From assembly GCF_001424265.1 (NCBI RefSeq), contig NZ_LMOV01000012.1, positions 411,050 to 475,049 on the forward strand: 64,000 nt of DNA, in the 5' to 3' direction. Below are positions 34,851 to 42,956 of this stretch, piece after piece. The translations under genes were made by a program, and so were the position numbers. This DNA is from Acidovorax sp. Leaf160 (GTDB taxonomy: Bacteria > Pseudomonadota > Gammaproteobacteria > Burkholderiales > Burkholderiaceae_C). The number at the start of each line of letters is the position of its first letter. The first letter of the stretch is position 1. A model generated the notes under the pieces. That model worked only from the letters and a program-made list of their open reading frames with translations. It had not been told where the DNA came from and ran no database searches.

Positions 34851-35417
34851 ATGTCCCGTTGGCTTTGCTTTTTGTTACTCGTTTGTGCCCAGGCCCATGC
34901 CGCCCCCGGTAGCACCCGCTCAGACGAAATCGACCGCATTCTTCAAGAGCGCGGGCTCCTCACCCAGTTGCAGGAGGTCCGTCACGACGTGGCCGACCGC
35001 ACGACCACCCTGGTGTCCACCGCCATGGGTTTTCTCGGCGTGCCCTACCGCCGCGGCGGCAGCAACGCCGAAACCGGTTTTGACTGCAGCGGCTTCGTTC
35101 GCACCATCTTCGAGCAGGCGAAGGGCCTGGCGCTTCCTCGCCGTGCCAACGAGCAGGCGGCGGCCACCGAAGTCATCGACAAGAAAGACCTGCAACCCGG
35201 CGACCTGGTGTTCTTCAACACCATGCGCCGTGCGTTCAGTCATGTCGGTATCTACGTGGGTGACGGCAAGTTCATCCATGCGCCCCGCAGCGGCGCCAAG
35301 GTGCGTGTCGAGGACATGAGCGGTTCGTATTGGCAGCACCGCTTCAACGGCGCCCGCCGGGTCGCTGGCGAAGACGACCCGATCGAGGCGCTCGCCAACG
35401 CTCCAGCGGCCCGCTGA
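34851..35417 (+). CDS. NlpC/P60-family (C40) murein peptidase
   Basis: The 188-residue protein has a signal peptide (MSRWLCFLLLVCAQAHA) and a C40 catalytic domain: nucleophile motif NAETGFDCSGFVRTIF (Cys near residue 82), GDLVFFNTMRRAFSHVGIYV with the catalytic His, and KFIHAPRSGAKV. It probably cleaves the D-Glu-mDAP bond of peptidoglycan stem peptides in the periplasm. The ATG at 34851 is 8 bp after TACTCT and lacks a ribosome-binding site, so it may be leaderless. It is followed by a good terminator. Confidence 0.92.
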   Translation: MSRWLCFLLLVCAQAHAAPGSTRSDEIDRILQERGLLTQLQEVRHDVADRTTTLVSTAMGFLGVPYRRGGSNAETGFDCSGFVRTIFEQAKGLALPRRANEQAAATEVIDKKDLQPGDLVFFNTMRRAFSHVGIYVGDGKFIHAPRSGAKVRVEDMSGSYWQHRFNGARRVAGEDDPIEALANAPAAR

Positions 35418-35428
35418 GACACCCCCAG

Positions 35429-35451
35429 GCCCGCAACAGCGGGCTTTTTTT
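35429..35451 (+). terminator. Rho-independent terminator of the NlpC/P60 gene
   Basis: GCCCGC and GCGGGC form a 6-bp stem with loop AACA, directly followed by seven T residues, 11 bp after the stop codon. Confidence 0.9.
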
Positions 35452-35784
35452 CGTCCACTCGCTCGGCCTGGCCGTCTTGCCCACGGCAGGGCATCGGCTG
35501 CAGAGGCGCAGGCGCAGGCGCAGGCGCAGGCACACGCACAGGCACCCAACGCATTGTTGACAGTTCAGCGGCCGCATCCCTGGGATCGCCCGGCCTAGAC
35601 TGCGGCGGTCGCCGTGGCGGCGCGTGCAGGCAGGGCGATTTCCGCAGCGCGCACGCACGTGCGGCGTCGTCCTATAGGGCGTGTGCAGCAGCGTGCCAAC
35701 AATGCGCATGCGACCGGCAGGTCCGTGCGACGGGCCTGCCACCTTCCTCCTTCCAACCTTCCCAGACGTGAAAGCAACACCATC
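35452..35784. other. Intergenic region before the GlsB-like gene
   Basis: It contains a hexamer tandem array (35504-35545) and TTGACA at 35557-35562, a good -35 sequence without a properly spaced -10. No gene is supported here. Confidence 0.4.
35504..35545. repeat. Hexanucleotide tandem repeat (AGGCGC)n
   Basis: Four exact AGGCGC units are followed by AGGCAC, ACGCAC and AGGCAC, seven units in all. The array is in non-coding DNA and is prone to slippage. Confidence 0.8.
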
Positions 35785-36036
35785 ATGATGTCTCTCCTCG
35801 GCACCCTCTTCATCGGCCTGATCGTCGGTCTGCTGGCCCGCGCCATCAAACCCGGCAACGACAAGCTCGGCTGGATCATGACCATGCTGCTGGGCGTGGC
35901 CGGCGCCTTCCTCGCCACCTACGTGGGCGTGGCCATGGGCTGGTATGCGCAGGGCGAGGCGGCTGGCTGGATCGCCTCCATCGTCGGTGCCATCGTCCTC
36001 CTCGTTCTGTACGGCCTGATCCGCCGCAAGGGCTGA
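35785..36036 (+). CDS. GlsB/YeaQ/YmgE-family stress-response membrane protein
   Basis: The 83-residue protein has three hydrophobic helices (LLGTLFIGLIVGLLARAIKP, MTMLLGVAGAFLATYVGVAMG, GWIASIVGAIVLLVLYGLI), matching the transglycosylase-associated/GlsB small membrane family. These are typically stress-induced, with unknown mechanism. Two adjacent ATG codons (35785, 35788) offer starts. The next gene begins 18 bp after the stop, so the two are probably co-transcribed. Confidence 0.88.
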   Translation: MMSLLGTLFIGLIVGLLARAIKPGNDKLGWIMTMLLGVAGAFLATYVGVAMGWYAQGEAAGWIASIVGAIVLLVLYGLIRRKG

Positions 36037-36054
36037 CCACAGGGAGCGTATTCG

Positions 36055-36597
36055 ATGGGCCTTCGGACCAAAGTCCCCACGGCGCACGAGCTTGCGGGCG
36101 GCGACTCCGATCTGGAGGCCGCCATCGACCGCAGCCGCAGCCTGCTGCACCGCCGGGCCCTGCTCGCGGCGGCGGCGGGCACGGTGCCCCTGCCGGGTCT
36201 CGATTGGGCGGTGGACGCCGCCTTGCTGTCGCGGCTCATCCCGCAGATCAACGAACAATTCGGCCTCACCCCCGCCCAGATCGACCGGCTGACACCGCAC
36301 AAGCGCGAGCAGGTGCAAAAAGCCGTGTCGATGGTGGGCTCGGTGCTGATCGGCAAGCTGGTCACCCGCGAACTGGTGATGCGGGCCACCCGCATGATCG
36401 GGGTACGGCTGACGGCCCGGCAGGCAGCCAAGTTTGTGCCGCTGGCCGGACAGGCGGTGTCTGCGGCGCTGGGCTACGCCACGCTGCGGTTTCTGGGCGA
36501 GCAGCATGTGCGCGACTGCATCGAGGTGGTGCGGCAGGCACAGCTGGCGCTTCCACCGGGCCCCAGGCGAGTTGCCCAGTCCCGCGCCGAGGATTGA
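36055..36597 (+). CDS. Conserved membrane-associated protein (EcsC/DUF697-like)
   Basis: The 180-residue protein has hydrophobic stretches around residues 40-65 (ALLAAAAGTVPLPGLDWAVD) and 110-150 (LTARQAAKFVPLAGQAVSAA). The VPLPGLDWAVDAALL and QAVSAALGYATLRFLGEQHV segments resemble EcsC or DUF697-type membrane proteins. I am not certain which family applies and assign no function. It lies 18 bp after the GlsB-like gene and probably belongs to the same transcription unit. Confidence 0.55.
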   Translation: MGLRTKVPTAHELAGGDSDLEAAIDRSRSLLHRRALLAAAAGTVPLPGLDWAVDAALLSRLIPQINEQFGLTPAQIDRLTPHKREQVQKAVSMVGSVLIGKLVTRELVMRATRMIGVRLTARQAAKFVPLAGQAVSAALGYATLRFLGEQHVRDCIEVVRQAQLALPPGPRRVAQSRAED

Positions 36598-36620
36598 GGC
36601 GTTTCTGGCCTGAAAGCCCC

Positions 36621-36642
36621 GACGTGCCTGCGCAGGCACGTC
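36621..36642. repeat. 22-bp perfect palindrome upstream of the SNF2 helicase gene
   Basis: The half-site GACGTGCCTGC is followed immediately by its exact inverse complement. An AAAAAAC run follows. Because A rather than T follows on the plus strand, it is not a plus-strand terminator; it could be an operator or a cruciform. CATAGCAAACC, also found at one end of the waaA repeat, lies directly after it. Confidence 0.75.
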
Positions 36643-36692
36643 AAAAAACATAGCAAACCGGGCTTCGCATGATTCGGCACAATCGGCAGCCC

Positions 36693-39266
36693 ATGACCGA
36701 TGCTGCCGCCGACGCCCCCGCCCTGCCCGGCACCTTCCGCCCGCGCCTCACGCTCATGACGCTCGGCCGTGGCGACGGTCTGCTCGGTCTGCAGCCGCAA
36801 GGGCGCGTGGGCCCGCGCGGCGGCAGCGTCACGGTGGCACGCATCGACTGGACCTACCGCTCCCCCCAAGGCCACGACTGGGAGACGCTGGCACCCACCA
36901 GTGTGCTGGGCGGGCGCGCTCCCGACGAGGTGGAACTGTTCGATACCGGCGGGCCCGTGGCGCGCCTGCGCCGCGACCCCAGTGCGGAGGCCGACGCGAT
37001 GGACCAGGTCTGGGGCCTCGGCCTGGTTCCGGTGGACCCGGCCAGGCTGCAATGGCGCCACCGCGCCATGGGCGAACACCTGGGGCCCGTCTGGACCTTG
37101 CCTCAGGAAGCGCAATTCGGCGACTTCTGGGCCGAACAGGTGCCGGCCCTTCGCGCCGCCGGCTGGAGCGTGGTGGTCCGGCCGGGTTTTGCCCACCAAA
37201 GCGTGCCGGTCGAACGCTGGAAGCTGCTGATTGCGCCCGACACCGGCGAAGTGCGCGGCCAGGAGGTCGATGGCCCGCTGGCGGAGCGCGAACGGCCGGT
37301 GCAGAAGCTGCAGCTTCCGGCGCGCGAGGGCGCCTGGCTGCTCACGCTGGGCGTGGAGATCGACGGCCAGACGGTGGACCTCGCGCCGCTGCTGGCCGAT
37401 CTCATCCAGCGTGACCCGCGTTGGCTCGATGCCGCGCAGCTGGCCCTGATCGCCGATGTCGCCACCATCCGGTTGCGCGCGCCCGGTGGCCGGCGCATCG
37501 ATGCCCCTGCCGCGCCGCTGAAGGCCATCGTCGGCGCTCTGGTCGATCTGCTGACGGACCCCGGCCGCCGGCAACCCCGGGAAGGCGAGCCGCTGCGCCT
37601 GGGTGGCTGGGAGGCGAGCCGTCTGGATGGCCTGCGTTCCGCGCTGCAGACCAGCGGCCAGGCATGGCAGCTGCAGGGCGGCGCCGGGCTGGCGCTGCTG
37701 GCGCAGCAGCTGAAGCTGGCCGGCACGCCGCAGCCGCTGGCACCCCCGCAAGGGCTGGCCGTCACGTTGCGGCCCTATCAGCTGGCGGGCCTGTCCTGGC
37801 TGCAGTACCTGCGCGCCCAGCACCTCGGCGGCATTCTGGCGGACGACATGGGCCTCGGGAAAACGGCGCAGGCCCTGGCGCACGTGCTGGCCGAAAAGGA
37901 AGCGGGCCGGCTGCGGTCCCCGGCGCTGGTGGTCATGCCGACGTCGGTGCTCTTCAATTGGCAGGCCGAGTCAGCACGCATGGCGCCCGGGCTGCGCGTG
38001 CTGGCGCTGCACGGTCCGGATCGCGCCCGCAGCTACGAACTCATCGCGTCGCACGACCTGGTGCTGACCACCTACCCCCTGCTGTGGCGCGATGCCGACC
38101 GGCTGGCGGCGCAGCCCTTCCATCTGTTGATTCTGGACGAGGCGCAGATGGTGAAGAACGCTGGCAGCCGCAGCGCCCGCGCACTGCGCACGCTGCAAGC
38201 CGGCCACCGCCTCTGCCTGACCGGCACGCCGGTCGAAAACCATCTGGGTGAGTTGTGGGCGCAGTTCGACTTCCTGATGCCGGGCTTCCTGGGCGATGCC
38301 CGGCAGTTCGCCCAGCGCTGGCGCAAGCCCATTGAGGAGAACGGCGAGACCCTGCGTGCCAGGCTGCTGGCGCAGCGGGTGCGCCCATTCATCCTGCGCC
38401 GCCGCAAAGCCGATGTGGCGACGGAACTGCCCCCGCGCACGGACATCCTGCAGCGGGTGCGCTTGCAGGGCCACCAGCGTGACCTGTACGAGGCTGTGCG
38501 TGCCGGGGCGGACAAGCAGGTGCGGCGCGCGCTCATCCGGCAAGGCTGGGCGGGCGCGCAGATCGCAGTGCTGGATGCGCTGCTCAAGCTGCGGCAGGTG
38601 TGCTGCGACCCGCGCCTGGTCAAGGGCGCGAAGCTGCCGGCGGGCATCGAGCGCGCCAAGATGGAATGGCTGGCGGACACCCTGCCCGCCCTGGTGGCGG
38701 AGGGGCGCCGGGTGCTGGTGTTCTCGCAGTTCACCGCCATGCTGGACCTGGTCGCCCAGCAACTGTCGGAACTGGCGCTGCCGTTCCTGGCGCTGACCGG
38801 GCAGACATCGGCCGGCCAGCGGGCGGAGGTGGTGCGCCGCTTCCAGTCGCAAGCCGAAGGCAGCGCGCCCGTGCTGCTGGTCAGCCTGAAGGCGGGCGGC
38901 ACGGGCCTGAACCTGACGGCCGCCGACACGGTGATCCACGTCGACCCCTGGTGGAACCCGGCCGTGGAGGCGCAGGCCACGGCGCGCGCACACCGCATCG
39001 GGCAGGACCAGCCGGTGTTCGTCTACCGCGTCGTCGTGGAGGGCAGCATCGAAGAGCGCCTGCTGGAACTGCAGGCCCGAAAGCAGGTACTGGCCGACGG
39101 GGTGCTGGGGAACGATGCGGCCGACGCCGTCAAGTTCAGCGAGGCCGATCTGGAAGCCCTGCTCGCGCCCCTGGCGGAGCCGGCGGACAACCCGCTGGCC
39201 ATCCCGGCAGAGGACGCCCTGCGGTGGGGCGGCACGGGCCTGCGGACCGGCGCTTCCGGTCGCTGA
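36693..39266 (+). CDS. SNF2-family DEAD/DEAH helicase-like ATPase
   Basis: The ~857-residue protein has an N-terminal non-helicase region of ~330 residues, then the two-lobed SNF2 motor: Walker A ADDMGLGKTAQALAH, DEAQMVKN (motif II, DEAQ form), LTGTPVENHLGELWAQFDFL, and in lobe 2 VFSQFTAMLDLV, LVSLKAGGTGLNLTAADTVI, and RAHRIGQDQPVFVYR (motif VI). Such bacterial proteins translocate on double-stranded DNA; RapA-like roles are possible. Start 36693 (MTDAAADAP) is 9 bp after CACAAT and has no ribosome-binding site; 36669 is an in-frame alternative. The EVE gene follows in 64 bp. Confidence 0.92.
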   Translation: MTDAAADAPALPGTFRPRLTLMTLGRGDGLLGLQPQGRVGPRGGSVTVARIDWTYRSPQGHDWETLAPTSVLGGRAPDEVELFDTGGPVARLRRDPSAEADAMDQVWGLGLVPVDPARLQWRHRAMGEHLGPVWTLPQEAQFGDFWAEQVPALRAAGWSVVVRPGFAHQSVPVERWKLLIAPDTGEVRGQEVDGPLAERERPVQKLQLPAREGAWLLTLGVEIDGQTVDLAPLLADLIQRDPRWLDAAQLALIADVATIRLRAPGGRRIDAPAAPLKAIVGALVDLLTDPGRRQPREGEPLRLGGWEASRLDGLRSALQTSGQAWQLQGGAGLALLAQQLKLAGTPQPLAPPQGLAVTLRPYQLAGLSWLQYLRAQHLGGILADDMGLGKTAQALAHVLAEKEAGRLRSPALVVMPTSVLFNWQAESARMAPGLRVLALHGPDRARSYELIASHDLVLTTYPLLWRDADRLAAQPFHLLILDEAQMVKNAGSRSARALRTLQAGHRLCLTGTPVENHLGELWAQFDFLMPGFLGDARQFAQRWRKPIEENGETLRARLLAQRVRPFILRRRKADVATELPPRTDILQRVRLQGHQRDLYEAVRAGADKQVRRALIRQGWAGAQIAVLDALLKLRQVCCDPRLVKGAKLPAGIERAKMEWLADTLPALVAEGRRVLVFSQFTAMLDLVAQQLSELALPFLALTGQTSAGQRAEVVRRFQSQAEGSAPVLLVSLKAGGTGLNLTAADTVIHVDPWWNPAVEAQATARAHRIGQDQPVFVYRVVVEGSIEERLLELQARKQVLADGVLGNDAADAVKFSEADLEALLAPLAEPADNPLAIPAEDALRWGGTGLRTGASGR

Positions 39267-39330
39267 TCCGGCGCGAGGGCGAGGCGGCGGGCCCGGCGGG
39301 TGGCGACTCCGGCCGGGCGAGAATACGCGG

Positions 39331-39849
39331 ATGAACGACGCCGCTTCCCCCGATCCAGCAACACGCGCCGCCGCAGAGGCCGGCCGTTACTGGCTGATGA
39401 AATCCGAACCTGCGGAATGCTCCATCGACGATGCCCTGGCCGCCCCGGACCGCACCGTCGCCTGGACGGGCGTGCGCAACTACCAGGCCCGCAACTTCAT
39501 GCGCGATGCCATGCGCGTCGGCGATGGCGTTTTGTTCTACCACTCCAGCTGTGCCGAGCCCGGCATCGCCGGCCTGGCGCGGGTCGCGTCCGGCGTGCGG
39601 CCCGATCCCACCCAGTTCGACCCGGCCTCGCCCTACCACGACCCCCGGTCACGCCCCGAGCAGCCGCGCTGGCTGCTGCTGGACGTACAGGCCCTGCGCA
39701 AAACCCGCCTCGTCAGCCTGGCCGAACTGAAGGCGTGCGCCGCGCTGCGCGACATGCGGGTACTGCAACGCGGCAACCGGCTCTCGATCACGCCGGTCGA
39801 GCCAGCGGAGTGGGAAGAAATCGTCCAGCGGCTGGTGCCAGGCGGCTGA
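39331..39849 (+). CDS. EVE-domain protein
   Basis: The 172-residue protein is a single EVE/thymocyte-nuclear-protein-1-like domain: YWLMKSEPAECSIDDALAAP, WTGVRNYQARNFMRDAMRVG, DGVLFYHSSCAEPGIAGLAR and the terminal LSITPVEPAEWEEIVQRL. The PUA-like pocket of this family binds modified bases or RNA. It is cytosolic and common in proteobacteria as a housekeeping gene. It follows the SNF2 helicase gene on the same strand; a functional connection is only suggested by adjacency. Confidence 0.92.
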   Translation: MNDAASPDPATRAAAEAGRYWLMKSEPAECSIDDALAAPDRTVAWTGVRNYQARNFMRDAMRVGDGVLFYHSSCAEPGIAGLARVASGVRPDPTQFDPASPYHDPRSRPEQPRWLLLDVQALRKTRLVSLAELKACAALRDMRVLQRGNRLSITPVEPAEWEEIVQRLVPGG

Positions 39850-39881
39850 CTGCGGCGCGCCGCCGGCACCGGCAGCGGGTG

Positions 39882-40352
39882 TCAGAAGCGGAAGTCGAGG
39901 CTTTTGGCGCCCATGCCGACCGTGACCGACTGCCGCTGGGTCTTGCCGGCAGCGGTGGCCTCCACCGCGTACTTGCCCGCGGGCAGGTTCACCAGGCAGA
40001 TCGGGCCGTTGGCGGTGAAGCGCATGGGCTGGCCGGCATTGCCGCCTTCCGGTTGCACGGCGACCTGGACGTCCGCCTGGTAGGCGCCGCCGGGTGCCGC
40101 GAACAACAGCGACAGCGGGTGGTCCTTCATCGCCGCGCGCATGGCCGTCGATTCGTCGATGCCGATGCCGCCGCAGCGGTATTCCAGGCCGCCCTGCTTT
40201 TGGGCGGCCGGAATGGCGGCGGGCGCGGCCGTGCCGGCGGCGGATTCCGCGGGCTGCTGGGCGAACGACGGGCCTGCCAACGCAGCGCCGGCCAGAGCGG
40301 CGATCAGGGCGGCATGGCGGGCACGGGGGACGGCGGACGTGAACAGGGACAT
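39882..40352 (-). CDS. Exported protein of unknown function with Ig/carboxypeptidase-regulatory-like fold
   Basis: The 156-residue protein has a signal peptide (ALIAALAGAALAGPSFAQ), a low-complexity Ala/Pro linker, then a domain with YRCGGIGIDESTAMRAAMKD, FTANGPICLVNLPAGKYAVE and ATAAGKTQRQSVTVG. The two Cys (about residues 60 and 118) probably form a disulfide. The LPAGKY element is reminiscent of carboxypeptidase-regulatory-like domains. It is convergent with the EVE gene. A periplasmic location is predicted; function unknown. Confidence 0.65.
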   Translation of the reverse strand: MSLFTSAVPRARHAALIAALAGAALAGPSFAQQPAESAAGTAAPAAIPAAQKQGGLEYRCGGIGIDESTAMRAAMKDHPLSLLFAAPGGAYQADVQVAVQPEGGNAGQPMRFTANGPICLVNLPAGKYAVEATAAGKTQRQSVTVGMGAKSLDFRF

Positions 40353-40466
40353 GGCGGAATCCTTTCGGGCAGTTGAAACGGGCCATCGTGCCCTCCGCTC
40401 CCCGCGCCGTCTGTCAGCCGCGTTCCGCTCCGCGTGGCCGCCGGTTCGTGCGGGCCGCCGGTCCGC

Positions 40467-41441
40467 TCAGGCCAGCGTGCCGCCTGCCAGATCCGGCGCG
40501 CGGTAGATCAGCACCTTCAGCGCCCGCTCGGTGTCCACGTCGGCAAACGCGGCGGGGTTGGCCACCCGGCCGGCGAACGCGAGTTCCGGCGCCTGGGTCT
40601 GCATCTGGTCGCGCAGAAAAGCGGTGTCCAGCTCTGGCGCGTTCAGGCAGAGCAAGGCGTGGCCGCCCGGCGCCAGCAGGTCCGGCAGGCGGCGCATCAA
40701 GCGGGCGTAATCCTTCGTCGCGATGAAGCTGCCCTTCTGGTAGCTCGGCGGGTCGGCAATCACCAGGTCATAGGGGCCGCTGCGGGTGATCTTGCCCCAG
40801 GTGCTGAAGATGTCGTGCGCCAGGAAGCTGGCGCCGGCGGTCAATCCATTGAGCTGGTGGTTCTGCTGTCCGATGGCCATCGCGCCCCGGGCCATGTCCA
40901 CGTTGACCACCTGGCGGGCCCCGCCCTGCAGCGCGGCGACGGAGAAGGCGCAGGTGTAGGCGAACAGGTTCAGCACCTTGGCGCCGCGCGGCTGGCGCGA
41001 CTGGTGGTCGGCCATCTGCTGGCGCACCCAGCGGCGGCCTTCCGCCATGTCCAGGAACAGGCCGTGGTTCTGCCCCTTGAGCACGTGGACGCGGTAGCGT
41101 GCGCCCTGCTCGGTGACGGTATGCGGGTCGGGCACGCTGCCGGCCATCAGCCGGGTGTCCGCCAGGCCCTGCTGGCGCAGCGCCTCATGCCGGCACTGGT
41201 ACACCCAGTTGAGCGGTTCGCCGGCCGGGGCGACCTGCGTCCACCGTGCCTGCAGGGCCGCGCCGATGGCCGCAAGCGCCTCGTCCGCCAGCGGCGCGAA
41301 GCTGGTCAGCACGAAGACCGGCGGGTAGGCGTCGAGCGACACGTGTTCGAGCCCGGGAAAGCGCCCTCCCCGGCCGTGGAAGATGCGTTGGGCATCGTGG
41401 GGAAGATCCATCGCGGCGATGGCGTCGAACAGGGCTTGCAT
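40467..41441 (-). CDS. Class I SAM-dependent methyltransferase, RlmI/RlmK-like (COG1092 type)
   Basis: The 324-residue protein has an N-terminal ~130-residue region, then a Rossmann methyltransferase: motif I KVLNLFAYTCAFSVAALQGGA at about 157-177 shown here in part, the acidic NVDMARGAMAIGQQN, and motif IV LVIADPPSYQKGSFI (DPPSY, typical of N-specific rRNA methyltransferases). It lacks the N-terminal PUA domain of full RlmI. Likely target is a 23S rRNA base, not determined. No ribosome-binding site is clear. A 251-bp non-coding gap separates it from the Bug gene. Confidence 0.82.
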   Translation of the reverse strand: MQALFDAIAAMDLPHDAQRIFHGRGGRFPGLEHVSLDAYPPVFVLTSFAPLADEALAAIGAALQARWTQVAPAGEPLNWVYQCRHEALRQQGLADTRLMAGSVPDPHTVTEQGARYRVHVLKGQNHGLFLDMAEGRRWVRQQMADHQSRQPRGAKVLNLFAYTCAFSVAALQGGARQVVNVDMARGAMAIGQQNHQLNGLTAGASFLAHDIFSTWGKITRSGPYDLVIADPPSYQKGSFIATKDYARLMRRLPDLLAPGGHALLCLNAPELDTAFLRDQMQTQAPELAFAGRVANPAAFADVDTERALKVLIYRAPDLAGGTLA

Positions 41442-41554
41442 GCCCGCATTGTGGCAAAGAAACCCGGCCCCATCGCCCCGCAGCGCTCGTTTTCACTGCA
41501 CGAGCAGCTACGCAAATCATAGCAAGCGCGGGTTCTCGTTCCGCAGCCGCGTGA

Positions 41555-41608
41555 GGTGCCTGGCGTGCTTGGCGTGCTTGACGTGCTTGACGTGCTTGAC
41601 GTGCTTGG
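41555..41608. repeat. Six tandem 9-bp units (CGTGCTTGA/G)
   Basis: The units are GGTGCCTGG, CGTGCTTGG, CGTGCTTGA three times and CGTGCTTGG, contiguous. The array lies in the gap between the Bug receptor and methyltransferase genes. It would read as Lys-His-Val repeats on the minus strand, but no supported gene contains it. Confidence 0.85.
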
Positions 41609-41692
41609 CGGGGGGGCAGCCGGGCCCCGTCCGGCAGCGCGGCAGCCCGTGCGCGCTCACCGCGCAAGATCCGGGGCGTGGCAGCCAGCGCC

Positions 41693-42658
41693 TCAGTCCA
41701 CCGACGCGCCGGACTGCTTCACGGCCTTGCCCCACTCCACGATCTCGCTGGCGACGAACTGGTCCATCTGTTCGGGCGTGCCGGGCGCCGGCTCCGACCC
41801 CCGGTCGCGGATGAATTTCTGCATCTCGGCACTGTTCAGCACCGCCACCGCTTCCCGGTTCAGCTGGTCCACGATGGCGCGGGGCGTGCCCTTGGGGGCC
41901 ATCAGGCCCAGCCAGCCCACGGCCTCGAAGCCCTTGAACTCAGGCAATCCGGATTCGGCGATGGCCGGCACTTTGGACAGCTGGCTGGACCGGGTGGCCG
42001 AGGTCACGCCCAGCGCCACCGCCTTGCCGGCCTGGATGTTGGCCAGGCCCGCCGTGACGGAATCCACCATCAGCGGCACCTGTCCACCGATGAAATCGGC
42101 CTGCGCGGGGCCGCTGCCCTTGTAGGGAATGTGTTCCATCTCGATCTTCGCCCGTGCCTTCACCATCTCTGCGCTCAGGTGCTGCGTGCCGCCGATGCCC
42201 GCGCTGGCGTAGCTGAGCTTGCCGGGCTCGGCTCGGGCCTTGTCCACCAGATCCTGCATGCTGCGGATGCCCGAGGCGGGGTGCGCCAGGAAGACGAGCG
42301 GCACCTTGGCCACCAGGGTGACGCCCTGCAGGTCCTTGCGGGGGTCGAAGTTGACCTTGCGGTACAGCGTCTGGTTGACGGCCATGGCACTGCCCGCCAT
42401 CACCAGGGTATAGCCGTCGGCCTTGGCGCGGACCGCCTGCTCGGTGCCGATGTTGCTGCCGGCGCCGGCCTTGTTGTCCACCACGATGGGCTGGCCCAGG
42501 CGCGGCCCGAGCTTCTCCGCCAGGGCGCGGGCGAAGATGTCGGTGGCCTGCCCCGGCGGGAACGGCACGACCAAGGTGATGGGCTTGTCGGGCCAGGCGG
42601 CCAGGGCGGCGCCGGACAGGGCCAGCAGCGCGGCCGGCAGGCAGAACTTCAATCGCAT
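41693..42658 (-). CDS. Bug-family tripartite tricarboxylate transporter substrate-binding protein
   Basis: The 321-residue periplasmic protein has a signal peptide ([20 protein letters not shown]) and the TctC/Bug fold: [60 protein letters not shown] and the [20 protein letters not shown] region. Bug proteins bind carboxylates, amino acids or other small anions, and many are orphans without TctAB, as here. The family is greatly expanded in Comamonadaceae and Bordetella, which supports the taxonomy. The ligand is unknown. Confidence 0.93.
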   Translation of the reverse strand: MRLKFCLPAALLALSGAALAAWPDKPITLVVPFPPGQATDIFARALAEKLGPRLGQPIVVDNKAGAGSNIGTEQAVRAKADGYTLVMAGSAMAVNQTLYRKVNFDPRKDLQGVTLVAKVPLVFLAHPASGIRSMQDLVDKARAEPGKLSYASAGIGGTQHLSAEMVKARAKIEMEHIPYKGSGPAQADFIGGQVPLMVDSVTAGLANIQAGKAVALGVTSATRSSQLSKVPAIAESGLPEFKGFEAVGWLGLMAPKGTPRAIVDQLNREAVAVLNSAEMQKFIRDRGSEPAPGTPEQMDQFVASEIVEWGKAVKQSGASVD

Positions 42659-42881
42659 AGGAAATGTCTCCGTTATCGGGGTCCTGCACTCTGGCATGCG
42701 CAGCCGGGTGGCGCAGATGGACGGGTGGATCTTAGGAGGGCTTGGGAAACCTCTGCGCGATTGGAGTGGAAAGTGAGCGCTGAGGGCCTGAAAGCGTCTG
42801 CAGCGCGCAGAGGCCCCGGGCCCCCACAGATGGACAGGGCGCGGCGACCCGTGCAGACGGTCGCCAGCCCGAGACCACAAG
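42659..42881. other. Non-coding region between the Bug gene and the lpdA terminator
   Basis: This ~220-bp stretch presumably contains the promoter of the minus-strand Bug gene. No gene, tRNA or clear repeat is seen. Confidence 0.4.
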
Positions 42882-42918
42882 AAAAAAAGCCGCGCAGCCC
42901 TTCCGGTACCTGCGCGGC
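42882..42918 (-). terminator. Rho-independent terminator of the aceE-aceF-lpdA operon
   Basis: On the minus strand the 9-bp arms GCCGCGCAG and CTGCGCGGC flank a 12-nt loop and run directly into a stretch of seven T residues, about 40 bp after the lpdA stop. Confidence 0.9.
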
Positions 42919-42920
42919 CC

Positions 42921-42956
42921 GCTACTGATTCAGTAGCAAGTTGAGTTGATCAACTC
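42921..42956. repeat. Two small palindromes between the lpdA stop and its terminator
   Basis: GCTACTGATTCAGTAGC (42921-42937) and GAGTTGATCAACTC (42943-42956) are inverted repeats; the second overlaps the lpdA stop codon. With the terminator they give three consecutive hairpins at the 3' end of the operon mRNA. Confidence 0.65.

Noticed and set aside
36621-36642. Terminator for the EcsC-like gene
   Set aside because: The palindrome is followed by an A-run instead of a T-run on the plus strand, so it does not qualify as a rho-independent terminator in that direction.
41517-41735. A 72-residue minus-strand frame with Lys-His-Val repeats
   Set aside because: The repeats simply come from the 9-bp tandem array; no start context or homology supports a gene.
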